Origin: Asterella californica
Lineage: Eukaryota > Streptophyta > Marchantiopsida > Marchantiales > Aytoniaceae
Reading direction: 5' to 3'
Assembly (NCBI GenBank): GCA_036924285.1
Contig: JAYKYS010000007.1
Span: 30,372,001-30,436,000, forward strand
Length of the DNA stretch: 64,000 nt
Shown: positions 1-11,500 of the stretch, piece after piece
Layout of the letters: each line of letters opens with the position of its first letter
Position numbering within the stretch: the stretch's first letter is position 1
Made by a program: the position numbers and the translations under genes
Notes under the pieces: generated by a model
Told to the model about the DNA's origin: nothing
The model's input: only the letters and a program-made list of their open reading frames with translations
Database searches by the model: none

Positions 1-965
1 AGACTAGGGGTAGGGAAGCTCGAATTGAGCTCGGGAAGAAGCAAGGAGATATCTTGACAGAAATTGGGCAGCGCTTCCGCGCCCAATGTCTCAATAGGAA
101 AGATGGGGGGTGGGGTAATCGATCAGGCTGCCTGCACACAATCAAGGAAGCGCGGGGAGTACCAGACAATGGCGAGAAGAAGTGGGAAGGGGGAAAGAAC
201 AAGAGAAAGAACCTCTACAGTCTTCTTCGGCTCCCGAGTTGCCTTCGACCTCCGCGCGCTTCTGGCTCTTGTCCTAGCTTCCAATGCGACTCCTCTCGAA
301 TGCGCCTGCTGTCAATTTCGGTCCACACCTCGATTCTTCTTTCGCTTCTACTCGCCACTCTTCACTGTCAACTTCTCGGAAGCTCCACAGAAATGCCTTC
401 GCTCTTTCTGCTGTTTGTGCTCCCGCAATCCGATTTCACCCTTCGCCTAGCTGCCAACGTACTCTCTACTACCTCGATGTCTTACTCGATTCCTCTCTCA
501 ATGCTAGCTCGAAGTTCACTCTCTCAATCGATCTTCTTCAGACGCACTATGCTGCGGGAAGTTGGAAGGTGGCTAATGTGCTTCCTCACGCATCTTCCCC
601 GCAGATTAGGGGTTCTCGTCCTTGGTGTCTTCCTGACCTACCTACCTATTCGGTGCGCTCCAGTAGGTACACCTACTTGTTTACCCGAAAACTCGTGGTC
701 AGGCCTTCGTGATCGCTGTCTTCCGGAAGACGGGTGTCTTCCGCCGTCTTCCCATCTTCCGCCGTCTTCCTATCTTCTGAAGACGCAACTGAGAAGACGG
801 TCGTCTTCTGAAGAAGTCAACTTCTTATTACAAACAGCTCTTAAGATCATCTTCCTGTTAAGGAAGACGTAACCTTAAGTAACAACGCTTCTTCAGTTAT
901 ATAAATAAGTCATTAATCTCATAAATTTCAAAAATTCATGAATACTGTAATTTGTGGGCACCACA
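1..965 (-). mobile_element. LTR-like terminal repeat, left copy (cut by window edge)
   Basis: Read on the minus strand from 965 this sequence begins TGTGGTGCCCACAAATT. It matches, with moderate divergence, the plus-strand sequence starting at 9551 all the way to the window edge; for example 1-170 matches the reverse complement of about 10380-10540. The TG start and the gag-like ORF downstream of the other copy suggest a long terminal repeat. The retroelement body would then lie to the left, outside the window. The sequence is very rich in CGTCTTC/GAAGACG words. Open frames through it are short and overlap on several frames, so I do not regard them as genes. Confidence 0.6.
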
Positions 966-1505
966 CCAAGTCGCCGCAGGTATTTTACCTAAAAGTTAAG
1001 GCCCCACTTTAAGCTGCCCCTCTGCTGTCCTTATAAGTGCAGTCACTTATCAGAAGCAAGGCCCTAGCTAAGCTGCCCCCTGCTGTCCTTGTCGATGACC
1101 CCCTCTTAAACTCTAATTCTCCTCCTTCCGCCTCCGCTGTAATCTTCCGCTTCAAGCTTCCGTTGTAATCTTCCGCTTCCGCTTCCGCTGTAATCTTCCG
1201 ATTCAGTTTTCCGTTGTAATCTTCCGCTGTAATCTTCCGCTTCAGTTTTCCGTTGTAATCTTCCGCTTCCGCTGTAATTCAGTTTTCCGTTGTAATCTTC
1301 CGCTTCCGCTGTAATCTTCCGCTTCAGTTTTCCGTTGTAATCTTCCGCTTCCGCTGTAATCTTCCGCTTCAAGCTTCCGTTGTAATCTTTCGCTTCCGCT
1401 GTAATCTTCCGCTTCAGTTCTCCGTTGTAATCTTCCGCTTCCGCTGTAATCTTTCGCTTTAATTTTAAGGCCCCATCTTAAGCTGTTCCCCTGCTGTCCT
1501 TATGC
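966..1505. repeat. CTTCCG-based minisatellite with flanking short repeats
   Basis: From about 1126 to 1460 the DNA consists of alternating units built on TTGTAATCTTCCGCTTC and CCGCTGTAATCTTCCGC, with a higher-order period of about 45 bp. It is flanked by three partial copies of a 35-bp motif (AAGGCCCCA...AAGCTG...CTGCTGTCCTTAT) near 1000, 1062 and 1470. The minus strand is open for 88 codons only because the unit length is close to a multiple of three and stop-poor. Confidence 0.8.
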
Positions 1506-1805
1506 GTACATAATAATCAGCAAAAGTTTCCCGTGCCCTCGATGCCATCTTGATGCCACCCTGAATATACTACAAGCCATCCAATGTAGGTCGAAGCCTC
1601 AACACTTATGAGGCTGCCCCACAGGGCTTACAGCCCCCCCATATGCGCACCAGGTATCTCCCATAGTATATTCAGGATGGCATGCGGAGGCTTAGGCCAG
1701 GAAGCCCACGATTAAGGGAGATACCGATCTCTCGCCCCTAGATATGCAGGACGTGGCTGCATATCCAACATAGACTCCCTTCCAGGAGGCCAACATGCCG
1801 GAATA
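1506..1805. other. Intergenic stretch with small inverted repeat, no gene seen
   Basis: A segment near 1548-1570 (CACCCTGAATATACTA) recurs inverted near 1664-1680 (TAGTATATTCAGGATGG). This suggests a small foldback or part of a non-autonomous element. GGTATCTCCC and GGGAGATACC also occur as an inverted pair at about 1652 and 1716. No coding potential was recognised. Confidence 0.35.
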
Positions 1806-1888
1806 GGAACCAGAGGCTAGGGGGGATTGATCCTGAGACCACTTCCCTCCTAGGCAGGCGCCCTATCACTGGGATGGCCTTTGGTTCC
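1806..1888 (-). repeat. tRNA-related sequence (SINE head or tRNA pseudogene)
   Basis: On the minus strand the 83-nt segment starts GGAACCA and ends TGGTTCC, a perfect 7-bp acceptor-like stem. Between them lie an A-box-like CCCAGTGATAGGGC, an anticodon-arm-like GCCTGCCTAGGAGGGAAG and a B-box-like CAGGATCAATCCC. About nine extra bases between the T-arm-like part and the 3' stem, and a mismatched D-arm, argue against a functional tRNA. A tRNA-derived SINE head or a pseudogene fits better. No cloverleaf score could be computed. Confidence 0.4.
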
Positions 1889-2374
1889 GTTCAAGACTTT
1901 TGTACATATGTTTATCTGAAGAAATTTTTCTGTAAAATCTTTACTAACCTTTCCTACACTAACTTCTCTATACAACTCTGTTTTTAATGAACAAAGAGTC
2001 AAAACTATAGTATTTGTGAACACCTACACGCTCACGCTATCCGATTCTGAGTTTGAGTCACGAACCAGAATCGACAGATTTCTCTCTTTCACATATTTCA
2101 CAGCCTAAAACTCATACTAACTATTGCTTAAAACACTTTCTGTCAAAACTAGAAGCATGAGGTCGCTCTCCTCGTCGAGCTTTGCATTCTGGTGTCTTTC
2201 GACTCCTTTAGGGGTGATATTCCAACCCAAGCTAGGGGGCAGCTTGTCAAGCATAGCCCCAGCTTAGCTCATGCCTAGCTTGTTAAGTTGTAGGGCAGCT
2301 TCCTTTACACAATATAGAAAAAAATCTCTCTGCAATACTTTTCACTGTACAGACCTATGTACAATACGACAGCG
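1889..2374. other. Intergenic stretch, no gene seen
   Basis: I recognised no open frame of note, RNA gene or transposon protein. The right part leads into family A repeat copy A1 and may be a diverged part of it, because AGCTTAGC/GCCTAGCTTG words typical of that family already occur near 2240-2280. Confidence 0.3.
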
Positions 2375-3128
2375 TCTGGAGCTGCAAATACCCAATCAGC
2401 AAAAGTCAACTAAGGCTTAGCTTGATTTTTCCTTCTTTCGAGTCGCGTAACTTCTCCATTAGGCGTCCAAATGAAGTAGACAAGATACTCATGGAAAGCT
2501 GACAATGAGCTCTACCCATCGATGCGATGAAAGTGAAGATCCGAAGTCGTGCCAAAAGCTCGTAAGCTGAGGCTTAGCTTATTTTACCCATCTTTCGAGT
2601 CTCGTACTTCTCCACTAGGCGTCCAAATGAAGTAGACAAAGTGCCTATGGAAAGCTAACAATGAGCTCTACACATTGATGCGATGAAAGTGAAGATCCGA
2701 AGTCGTGCCAAAAGTCCATAAGCTGAGGCCTAGCTTGTTTTACCCATCTTTCGAGTCTTATAACTTCTCCTCTAGACGTCCAAACAAAGTAGACGAAGTG
2801 CCTATGCAGTGCTGACAAAGAGCTCTATCCAGTGAAGTGATGAAAGTGGAGATCCGAAATGGTGCCAAAAGTCCGTAAGCTGAGACCTAACTTGTTTTAC
2901 CCATCTTTCGAGTCGTGTAACTTCTCTACTATGCGTCCAAATGAAATAGACGAAGTGTCCATGGGATGCTGACAAGGAGCTCTACCCATCGATGTAATGA
3001 AAGTGAAGATTCGAGGTTGTGTCAAAAAGTCCGTAAGCTAAGGTCTAGCTTGTTTTACCAATGAGTGTCTTTGGAGCGATAACTGTCGAAATTTGATTTT
3101 CATGTAGGAGCCGATCCACGACACGACA
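2375..3128 (+). repeat. Family A repeat copy A1, 3' part with four tandem units
   Basis: Four units of about 157 bp start near 2420, 2577, 2733 and 2890. This period is measured from the recurring TTTCGAGTC word at about 2440, 2597, 2753 and 2910. Each unit contains CTTCTCCACTAGGCGTCCA, GACAATGAGCTCTACCCAT and GATGAAAGTGAAGATCCGAA. The array ends with TGTCTTTGGAGCGATAAC and the terminus CCACGACACGACA at 3128. The same terminus closes the other family A copies. The 5' part of the repeat is missing or unrecognisable here. Confidence 0.75.
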
Positions 3129-4441
3129 AAGATGTGTAGCATTAACATGTGAAAATGATAGAATCATCTCTCTTGTTATCTACCTCATTTCTGAACAGAA
3201 TTTTTACCAGAGTGACATCCATCTGCAACACTGATATTCAATATGAGTGCAATATCAGATTTGGTGGTGGTATGAGATACGGACTTACTTTCATCAAAAC
3301 AATTCATCAAGCTGATTGATCAAAATGGTTTATCAAGCTTGTCTACGGAGCAATTTATCAAACTGGTTCATCGAGCAATTTATGAAGCGGTTCATGAAGA
3401 GGATTCATAAATGTGGTTTTGCTTCAGCACTTATCAAAATTTTAAAAACTTATGATTATGTGCTTGCAGTTTACTCTTTCATTTTTTACCGCGTATCTTC
3501 ATGTGCATATGCCTTTGATTAGGACAGATATGTCCGGACTCATGTTGTTTCAACACTTCTGAAGTTGAAATTTTATTTCAACTTCAGAACTACTGAAAGA
3601 CCTTACAATATACGTCTTGATTGTCTTGTAAACTTTCTCGTCTATCGATCGAAAACTAGTGTATATCTGCAGATGTTGTTAAGTCATATGCCATACCAAA
3701 ACTCTTGGAAGTGTACTTTTCAGATCCGCAAGATGTTCGATTCATGATGTAGTTTTGTGCATACCGATTAGTTTTTTCCATGTGAGCTTGCATGGCACAA
3801 AGCCAGAGTGGATCGTCAACGATTAGTTTGATCTAGGTTGTGGAGCTACAAAGTGACCGAGTTGGTGTGAGCATGGAGTTGTCACTCCTGAAGGCATCTG
3901 ATAAGATTCTTGTTCTGTGTAGTTTAGTTTCGTCTAGTCCAGTTCAGTTTAATTTGATAGTTGCAGCATTGTTTCACTGGTAGAATATGCTTAACAACAA
4001 CGCACAAGTTATCACAAGCGATGATATATATAACTGGTGATATATATGAGTTTCATGGTAGAGACAGTTGCATCTCTCTTCATGTTGTGAACCCTTATCA
4101 TAATGTAGATTTTTGGTTTCACTTCAAACACAAAATGATTCTCAGCTAGACCTCCATATCCAATTTAGAAATAGAAAGGATCGAGCAGCAAGCTCAGCAA
4201 ACCTAGACAGATTTTCAGCTTAACAGATTGTCATTCATTGACTTCAAGATTTTATGTTTCTGATTGTTTCTTAAAACTTCTTAACTTCCACGGTCAACAA
4301 GGTACACAGATCTTTATATGACCTGCTTGATCTTAGTTGTTTGCTGCTTCTCTTCAGTACATCTGATTACTTTTTGGCTTCCTCTTGCAGATTGCCTACA
4401 AGCTACTGTATTTTTTTGTGTAATCTTTTTCTAAACATCAT
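3129..4441. other. AT-rich stretch, no gene recognised
   Basis: Short imperfect repeats of TTCATCAA/TTTATCAA occur at 3295-3400. The open frames here (60-68 codons) have no recognisable motif. The stretch lies directly upstream of Helitron coding remnants and could hold the Helitron 5' flank, but no TC terminus could be fixed. Confidence 0.3.
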
Positions 4442-5783
4442 TTGAATTTATTTTTCAAAACAGCTAAAATATGCATTGAGCAAGTTATATCATGTAGTTC
4501 ATTCCAACTGAGAAGAGGTCATCTAAAAAATCATATGTTAACAGTTTCAGATATTCGTAACAAAGAATCATTTAACAAAATTTTGACAGGGGAAGCTATG
4601 TATAGAGAATTGGAGAAATTATGTTTTTCTCCCGACTACTTGCAAAAACTAAGAAAGGATGTGTTTGCCATGATACGTCAGTTAGGTCCACCTACTTTTT
4701 CTGTCACTTTCTCTTCGGCTGAAACTAGGTGGTCATCATTGATTCAATATTTGCTAGATTTTAATAATAAAAAAGAAAATCCTCTAAATTTATCATCTGA
4801 GACTCGACAACTTGACTAGTAATGATAAATTAGTTTAATTTAAAATTATCTTGTTATTGTTGCCAGGTATTACGATTATAGAATGACAGGTCTTAGGAAG
4901 CTTCTAAACGATGATCATAGCGTATTTGATGAAGTTGTTGATTTTTTTGTGACAGAGTTTCAAAGTAGAGGAAGTCCACATGATAATGCGTTAATATGGA
5001 TAAAATATGCTCCTATGTTCTTACGAGAATCAGATGAAGAGGTAACAAAATTTATTGATCGTGCGTTCACATGTGATAAATCAAAACTTGTTGCAAGTAA
5101 TATAGACTTACAAATTCATAAACATCATGCGACATGCAGAAAACAAACAAACAAAGGTATATTTTGTAGGTTCAACTATCCGAAACCACCCATGAATCAT
5201 ACATGTGTATTAGTTCTTCTAAGCGATAATGACAGAGTTACACATAAAGATAAAAATTTATTCCAAATGCATGCACAACTAATACATTAAAGGAAATACC
5301 TGATGAGAATAATATGTCCTTTGATCAATTTCTTTCAACACTGCAAATTTCGGATATTTACGTATTTTACGGTCTACTATAACTAAACCAACTTTATTTC
5401 TGAAATGAAATTTACAAAACCTGCATACTAATTCTTTTAATACTACTATAGCAAATACATGGAACGCAAACACTGATATTCAATATATTCTTGATCCATT
5501 TGCAGCAGCTCATTTTTGTACTTCGTATATGACAAAAATAACTAATACACTTACCAAAGAAATGAAAGAGATTGCATATGTATGTCATAAAGAAGGAACA
5601 GATTTTAAAAATATAATACTAAAACTAGGTAAATTTTTCTTGAATTCATTCAAAATGTCAGCACAAGAGCTGCTTTTATTGTTTTATCTATACCAGTTCG
5701 TCATACATCTCGATCGGTTCAGTTTATACTCACAACACATACTGAAAACTGACATTATGTGCTCAAACCTAATATACATTTGA
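4442..5783 (+). pseudogene. Helitron Rep (HUH endonuclease) domain remnant
   Basis: The first segment contains KLRKDVFAMIRQLGPPTF, followed by a Trp after A-E-T-R, as in the Helitron-like N domain. The second (4883-5290) has EFQSRGSPHDNALIW, where functional Helitrons have PH-x-H (the HUH motif), then a CRK...CRFNYPKPPM cluster. The third (about 5480-5783) has DIQYILDPFAAAHF followed by SYMTK and later SAQE. The second metal-binding His has become Asn. The first of the two catalytic tyrosines appears to be Phe (HFCTSYMTK, where Y-x3-Y is expected). With several stops as well, this is a dead nuclease. Confidence 0.75.
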
Positions 5784-6394
5784 AAGATTTGGATGATGAT
5801 AGTATTGATATCACATGCGATTCTTGTATTGAAATATCTAAAGAGACCATCTACTACTGAGTTTGATTCTTTATGTTTAGCTAATTATGTTTCCATGTAT
5901 AACGTATATAATAACAAACACTAAAAAGAATCAAGTCAAAAATTAATTAGGTTCGTGACTTTTAACAAAGAAAAAGATCTAGAAAATTATTCAATAGAAA
6001 ATCTTTTATTGTTTGTACCTTTTTGATCCTCTGAGAATTAGTTAGTTCAAGGTTTTCTAACGGCAAGAGACGCTTTTAATACATACTTTGATACAATACA
6101 AATGAATAGAATGAGATATTTATTTCCGTTACATCTACAAGATGGTACTACTTACGAAAATATAGAAAATATTCTCATAAATTCTATAGACGAAGAAAAC
6201 TTATCTGGTACAAATGATGTCAATCAAGAACAAAAAATAAACGATAAATATACAAACACTGAAGGCATAGAAGAAATGTAAACACTTGGTTCAAATAATA
6301 AAACCAACAAACACATATTTCTTTCACAACTATCCCACAATTTTAAGAAGAGGAGGAATTTCGTAGTCACTCTTTATACACAGAACATCGTATC

Positions 6395-6780
6395 TTGCAC
6401 CCATTACACAATGATATCATACACAAAAAGAGATTAAATCCAAAACACCCATTACATCTTTTCCTCACTGGAGGAGCCGATACAGGAAAAACATATCTAA
6501 TTATATTAATAGTACAAAGTTTATCCAACCTTTATAGGAGTGAACTGGATATACATTTAGAAAAGTCTTTGGTATTATTAACTGCTCCTACTAGAAACAC
6601 TACTTTTAACACTGATGGTGTAACCCTTCATTCGGCACTGCATCTATCAGTTAATCAATCAAATATGCTAATAGTGATAGAACATTAGATTTGTTTGTAA
6701 AAGTATATAGTAGTTTGAAATTAATTATTGTAGACGAGATTTCACTACTTAACAAAATCTTTTTACAAAAAGTTGATCGT
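6395..6780 (+). pseudogene. Helitron PIF1-like helicase, N-terminal part
   Basis: This encodes HLFLTGGADTGKTYL, a Walker A box in which the usual GGAGTGKT glycine is Asp. It is followed by LTAPTRNTTFNTDGVTLHSA (motif Ia) and, after a frameshift around 6690, LIIVDEISLLNK (Walker B). The coding match stops abruptly at about 6780, where repeat A2 begins, and resumes after 8613. The first in-frame Met at 6395 is only a convenient start; the protein was once continuous with the upstream Rep domain. Confidence 0.8.
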
Positions 6781-8616
6781 TATCGTCACGATTTTTGTAT
6801 GTGAAAGTTTCCTAGAAAACATTCATATGGCTATGGAAAACGAGGCATATGGCTATGAAAATATCATGGTGTGAGAAAGAGAGACAAACACAATCACAAG
6901 AACGAGATATATCCAAACCTCACTTTATATACACGTCCGCTGTGTATTACAAAAATGAGGTGTGTAGACTAGAAAAGTCACTAGTATGATTCAAGTCCCT
7001 AACCTATCCAATCTTGGGACAAGAACTGTCGAAGCGTAACTAGAAGCAAGAGAAACACTCATTCGCTAACAGTTAGCTTCACAATACTGTTTCGCTACCC
7101 AAACTCCATATGTACAGTAGTCGCATTCGTAACAGTGTCATCGCATCGTCGCTGCTAAGTATATCACTAGCTCAAATGATCAGACCACTCTAATCCAAAT
7201 GCGCGTCGAGAGTACAACTTATGTAACTAGCGATACACGAAACGTAACTCATATCCAAATCTAAAACTCGCGTTGCCTCCATCACTCACTATATCGCTAG
7301 TCCGATGATCAAATCAGCCTAACCCAAATGAAGATCGAGAATGCATTTCACGTAGCTAGCTAGAGAATCATCTTGAACGTCGAAGTAGACATCTAATCCG
7401 TAGTAAAGGAGCTGAAGAACACCATTCGAGAAACTTCTTTCTTTTATCGAACAATCTTCAGAAACTGAAAGGGTCCTTCCTCCTAACTCCGCAGGCTCCA
7501 AGAACCATAAATCCGACATGCAACATCCAAGATATGAATAATTTTCGAACACAAGTGATAGAAAACTCGAACCTGCTCCCTACGGTTTAAATTTACGCAC
7601 ACCGTACAAATGAATCGCATGATCTATAATCTGTCTACCATGGTAGGTAGATCTTATTACCTTGAACTAAATTCCAAACAAGCCGTTTGGAGTTCTCCTC
7701 TAAAATCCATCCAAGAAATTTGATCGCATGAAGCAAAAAATTGACGTAAATCGATTACGGCACAAATTTGCTCACCACACCCAACCCAACAATCCAATCC
7801 ACGTATAGTCTTCTTCTTTGCGTAGGTGAAGACTCCGTGATCGTGCTGATATCAAGAAAGAAGAGCTTGACCCACCGATTGCCAAGAAAAGCCCAACGTC
7901 AAGTTGTACATAATCAAAAATCTGATGTAAGCGTCTCTCTGTTAGCCAATTCTACCTAGAACTCCCAATCCGTCTAATCAAAATCCGTACCGTCTTCAAT
8001 TTCTTGTAGAACTCGGCGTTCTGATCTCGATGGATCTAAGAATAGTAAGTTTAGACTCCGAAAAGACTGAAGGTTCTAGCTCTCCTTCACAGATAATTGA
8101 AGTAATCCAATCCTCCCTCCCTACGTTTCAGTTTCATCCAAATCTCAAACCTCGATCCGTCTTTGCACGAACCATTTGATCTTGTGCGTAGTCTACACAA
8201 TTCTAAATCTGATGATGCCTTGCAGGTTCGCATCAAATTAACCAATCTCCCCAAATCTCCATCACTAGCTCCAAAGTTCAAGCTAGCCTTAGCACTATCA
8301 ATCACAATGAGTAGTCTCCCATTGACCATGAACTGGCTTGTTGTCAAAAAACCACCCAAAACAATAATCGAGCTCTCGAAAAACTCGTTGAATTATGTCT
8401 TATATGTTTAATATAACAATATATTGTTATTATTATTATAAATTACAATCTACTATCATTTTTTACCCTTCGCAAGTGATCCGTTCACTCGCGATCCACC
8501 ATATATAAAAACTATTTGCTGTTTCTCCATTTTCACCGGCAGTCCGTCTGCCGGTGATCCTTTACAACAACATGTCTTCATTTTCCATTTTCACCGATGG
8601 ACTATTCTCCAGCTTG
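6781..8616 (+). repeat. Family A repeat copy A2 inserted in the Helitron helicase
   Basis: The start TATCGTCACGATTTTTGTATG aligns with the start of copy A6 (TGTCGCGTCAGATTTTTTGC). The interior aligns with 28920-29620; for example CCAAACAAGCCGTTTGGAGTT occurs in both at about 7674 and 29390. TCGT precedes the insert (6777-6780) and recurs at 8617-8620, so a 4-bp target duplication is likely. The 157-bp tandem units present in other copies are absent. The last 200 bp (8420-8616) look unrelated to other copies, so the right boundary is less certain. Two half-copies of CGCAAGTGATCC/CACTCGCGATCC occur near 8470. Confidence 0.65.
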
Positions 8617-9590
8617 TCGTAATTCAAAGAAAAGTAATGAGAAATAACGAACAATATTTTGATGGTTTGGATATCATATTTTGTGGTGATTTACATCAAG
8701 CTAAACCTATAATGGTCTCTCTCATGTTTAAAACAACTCTCATGTCGATGGAACAAGTAAAGATATATGATTTTATACTGAATATTTGGACAGACATCAT
8801 TAGATGTTATGAGCTAACTAGAAATATGAGACAAAATGATAATAAATTTATTGAGATACTTAATAATTTTTGAATTTTGAATTTTGAATTCACAACGTAG
8901 AAGATTTAAATTACATTAATGCAAAATGTTTCAGAAAACCTCCAAATACCAAAATACTACTTTTCCTCATTTATATTTCCAAAATAAAAAGGTATATTTT
9001 CATAATAACAGAGCTTTCAACCAAACTCCTGGTATCAATATCAATTTAGAAGCAATTGACTCACACCATAATAGCTGCCCAAAATATATTCTTTCATGAG
9101 ATGATCCATCAAAGACTGCTGGACTCTTTAAATCTATGTGTCTTAAAATATGAATTTTGGTAGAAAGTACTGCTGGTACTTATGATACAAGTGATTGATT
9201 GGTAAATGGAGCTTATGGATATTCAAATGCATACTTATCATTCTAATGTAAAATTCGTGTGGATTTAACATAGAAAAAAATGGACAAAACACTAGACAAA
9301 TAAACAATAGATATTACACAAATGAAACTGACAGAAGTTCGACACCTATCAAACAAATATATACAAATAGGAAAAAATAAAAAATAAATATTTACACGTT
9401 CTCAATTTCCTATTCATTTGGAGGCCGCAAGAACTATCCATAGAGCACAAGGACTTACCATGGAACAACTAGCTTTTGACCCAATGGGAATTAACATACA
9501 TTGTTTAACATATACAACATTATCAAGAGTAAAAAGTATAGAACAACTATTGTGGTGTCCACAATTTACAGGATTCACGAATTTTTGAAA
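8613..9590 (+). pseudogene. Helitron PIF1-like helicase, C-terminal part
   Basis: This resumes with NNEQYFDGLDIIFCGDLHQAKPI (helicase motif III, usually CGD-x-x-Q), then a stretch with ELTRNMRQ (motif IV). After AT-rich degenerate sequence the last motifs appear at about 9424-9550: RTIHRAQGLTMEQL (motif V) and TYTTLSRVKS (motif VI). The region between 8873 and 9400 holds only scattered fragments with stops. The coding remnant runs into the LTR-like sequence that begins at 9551. Confidence 0.75.
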
Positions 9591-11300
9591 TTTTTAAGAT
9601 TAATAACTTGTTTGTATAACTGAAGAAGCGTTGTTACTTAAGATTACGGCTTCCTTAGAAGGAAGATGATCTTACGACCTTTTTTTTGTAATAAGAAGTT
9701 AACTTCTTCGGAAGACGACCGTCTTCCGAGAAGCGTCTTCTCAGTTGTATCTTTCGAAGACGGTGGAAGACGGAAGACGAAAGACACGTATCTTCCGGAA
9801 GACGACAACCGCGGAAGCCTAACCACGTATTTCCAAGTAAAGAAGTAGGTGTACCCACCAGGTAACACCGAGGTGGTGGGTAGGTCAGGTAGGTCAACTA
9901 GGTTGAGAACCGCTAAACTGCGAGATGCGAAGATGCGAAGGAAGCGCATTAGCGCAGAACACTACCACTTCTCGCATCGAGGTTGCTTTGGCCTAGAAGA
10001 TCGAATTGGAAGGTAATCGAGTTGAGTGAAGACAGCCGAGTGAAATTGAGTGGAGCCAGGATCGATTCACAGTTAGGAAGAAGGCGAGGGCAAATCGCTG
10101 AGAGTAGGAATCACATCGAGCTGAAAGAGTCTTCTGGAGACTCTCGGGAACAGACATTGGAGGACGGTTGAGGAGAATCGAAGGTGGAGTCTTGTTCCAT
10201 TGAGGTGTAGTAAGAAATTGACGGCGGAAGCAGCTTCTGTGGAGTCGCATTGGAGCTGGGGTCAGAGCCGGAAGCGCACGGAAGATTGAAGACAGCTCAG
10301 GAAGCAGCAGAAGACTGTTTGAGGTTCTTTCCATGTTCTCTTCCCTTCCCGCCGCTTCTCGTCTTTTGCTTGGTATCCCCTGCGCTTCTCCGGTTATTTA
10401 CAGGCAACCCGATCGATTGATTCCCTCTCCACATTTTTCCTTCTGAGACATTGAGCGCGGAAGCGCTGCTCAATTTCCGACAGCCATCTTCTTGCTTCTT
10501 CCCGAGAGCAATTCGAGCTTCCCTGCCCATCGTCCTCAAATTAGAGATCACATCTATCAATTTCTCTACCCTACCATCCCTCTACTCCCGAAACCTTGAA
10601 CAGAAGACGCTTCGAAAGATTTGAACATCTTCGGAAGACGCTTCCGTAAACTGAACATCTTCTGTCTTCGGAAGACGACTATGTGCAATTCGTATCAAGA
10701 GTGGATTAGATTTGCTTTGGTGTTAAGAGAGGCTTGGTACGAATCCCGAGTGGCTTGAGGAGTTGTTTGTTATTTCGAGAAGTTGGAAGTTGAGAACTAG
10801 GCCTGTGCCTCCCGATCTTCCAAGCTTCTCAAATCCACATCTTCTTAGAGAGACTAGAAGACTGGAAAGGCTGGCAGAATGAGCGAGAAGACGTGAGGAT
10901 CCGTTACAGGTCTCTTCTGTCCGACCCATAGCAGCCTATTCCTTCTTCTTCCCGAACTTAGAAGAGAGTTGTGAGAAGTCTTGCTGGAAGAATCTGGAGA
11001 GAATGATCGAGGGTCATGTCTTCCCATCATGCGGTAAGCTTTTTCTGAGTGTGTATGAGAGGTGAGAAGTCATAAGAACAGAGTGCGAATGTCTTGAGTC
11101 TGTTGTGAGGATAGATTGCGTGTAGGAAGTAGAAGACAGATGAAACCAGTGAAGGGAAGCCTGGCTTCGGGAAATCTTCCGAGAATGGTATTGAATCAGA
11201 AGCTGTCCCGGGAATCTTCCTAGAGGCCACTGTCACCGCAGCAGTCCGCAAGCATCCTCTGAACCTGTTACACACTCTACTTCTCGCAAATCTTGTATCT
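9551..11300 (+). mobile_element. LTR-like terminal repeat, right copy
   Basis: Begins TGTGGTGTCCACAATTT at 9551 and matches the inverted left copy (965 down to 1) over at least the first kilobase. It continues with more GAAGACG/CGTCTTC-rich DNA until the gag-like ORFs that start near 11500. The 3' end of the LTR could not be fixed because the second copy of the same element is not in the window; 11300 is an estimate. No purine tract lies upstream of 9551, so this is more likely a 5' than a 3' LTR. Confidence 0.5.
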
Positions 11301-11500
11301 TCTGTTAGGAAGTAGGATGTAATGCAAGGTAGATTATCTTCTTAGGAATCCATGCGAGGCCTTGCTTAGTTAGGATTGTTTAGATATAGCTCGGAAGAGG
11401 AGAGCTATTTAGGAAGCACTGTTAGAATCCGGAAGACGGAGTAGCTGTCTTCTAGAAGACTAGATTCGTCTTCTGAGAGTGGAAGCTAGACTGTGAGAAC

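Larger units (their letters stand above)
4442..9550 (+). mobile_element. Decayed autonomous Helitron (Rep-helicase), interrupted by repeat A2
   Basis: On the plus strand, in the correct order, lie a Helitron-like N-terminal segment (4442-4819), a Rep nuclease segment (4883-5783), and a PIF1-type helicase with Walker A (about 6475), Walker B (about 6730), motif III (about 8685) and the C-terminal motifs V-VI (about 9424-9550). The order Rep then PIF1 helicase is the hallmark of Helitron rolling-circle transposons. The frame is broken by many stops and shifts, and a 1.8 kb family A repeat sits inside the helicase. The exact termini (5' TC, 3' hairpin-CTRR) were not identified. A related degraded fragment lies near 24600-24900. 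Confidence 0.8.

Noticed and set aside
54..872. Plus-strand frame of 272 codons and overlapping frames
   Set aside because: It lies in the LTR-like repeat with CGTCTTC words, has no known motif, and the inverted copy at 9551 does not preserve the frame.
1106..1372. Minus-strand 88-codon frame rich in Lys, Arg, Glu and Asp
   Set aside because: It is the translation of the CTTCCG minisatellite; unit length and lack of stops explain it.
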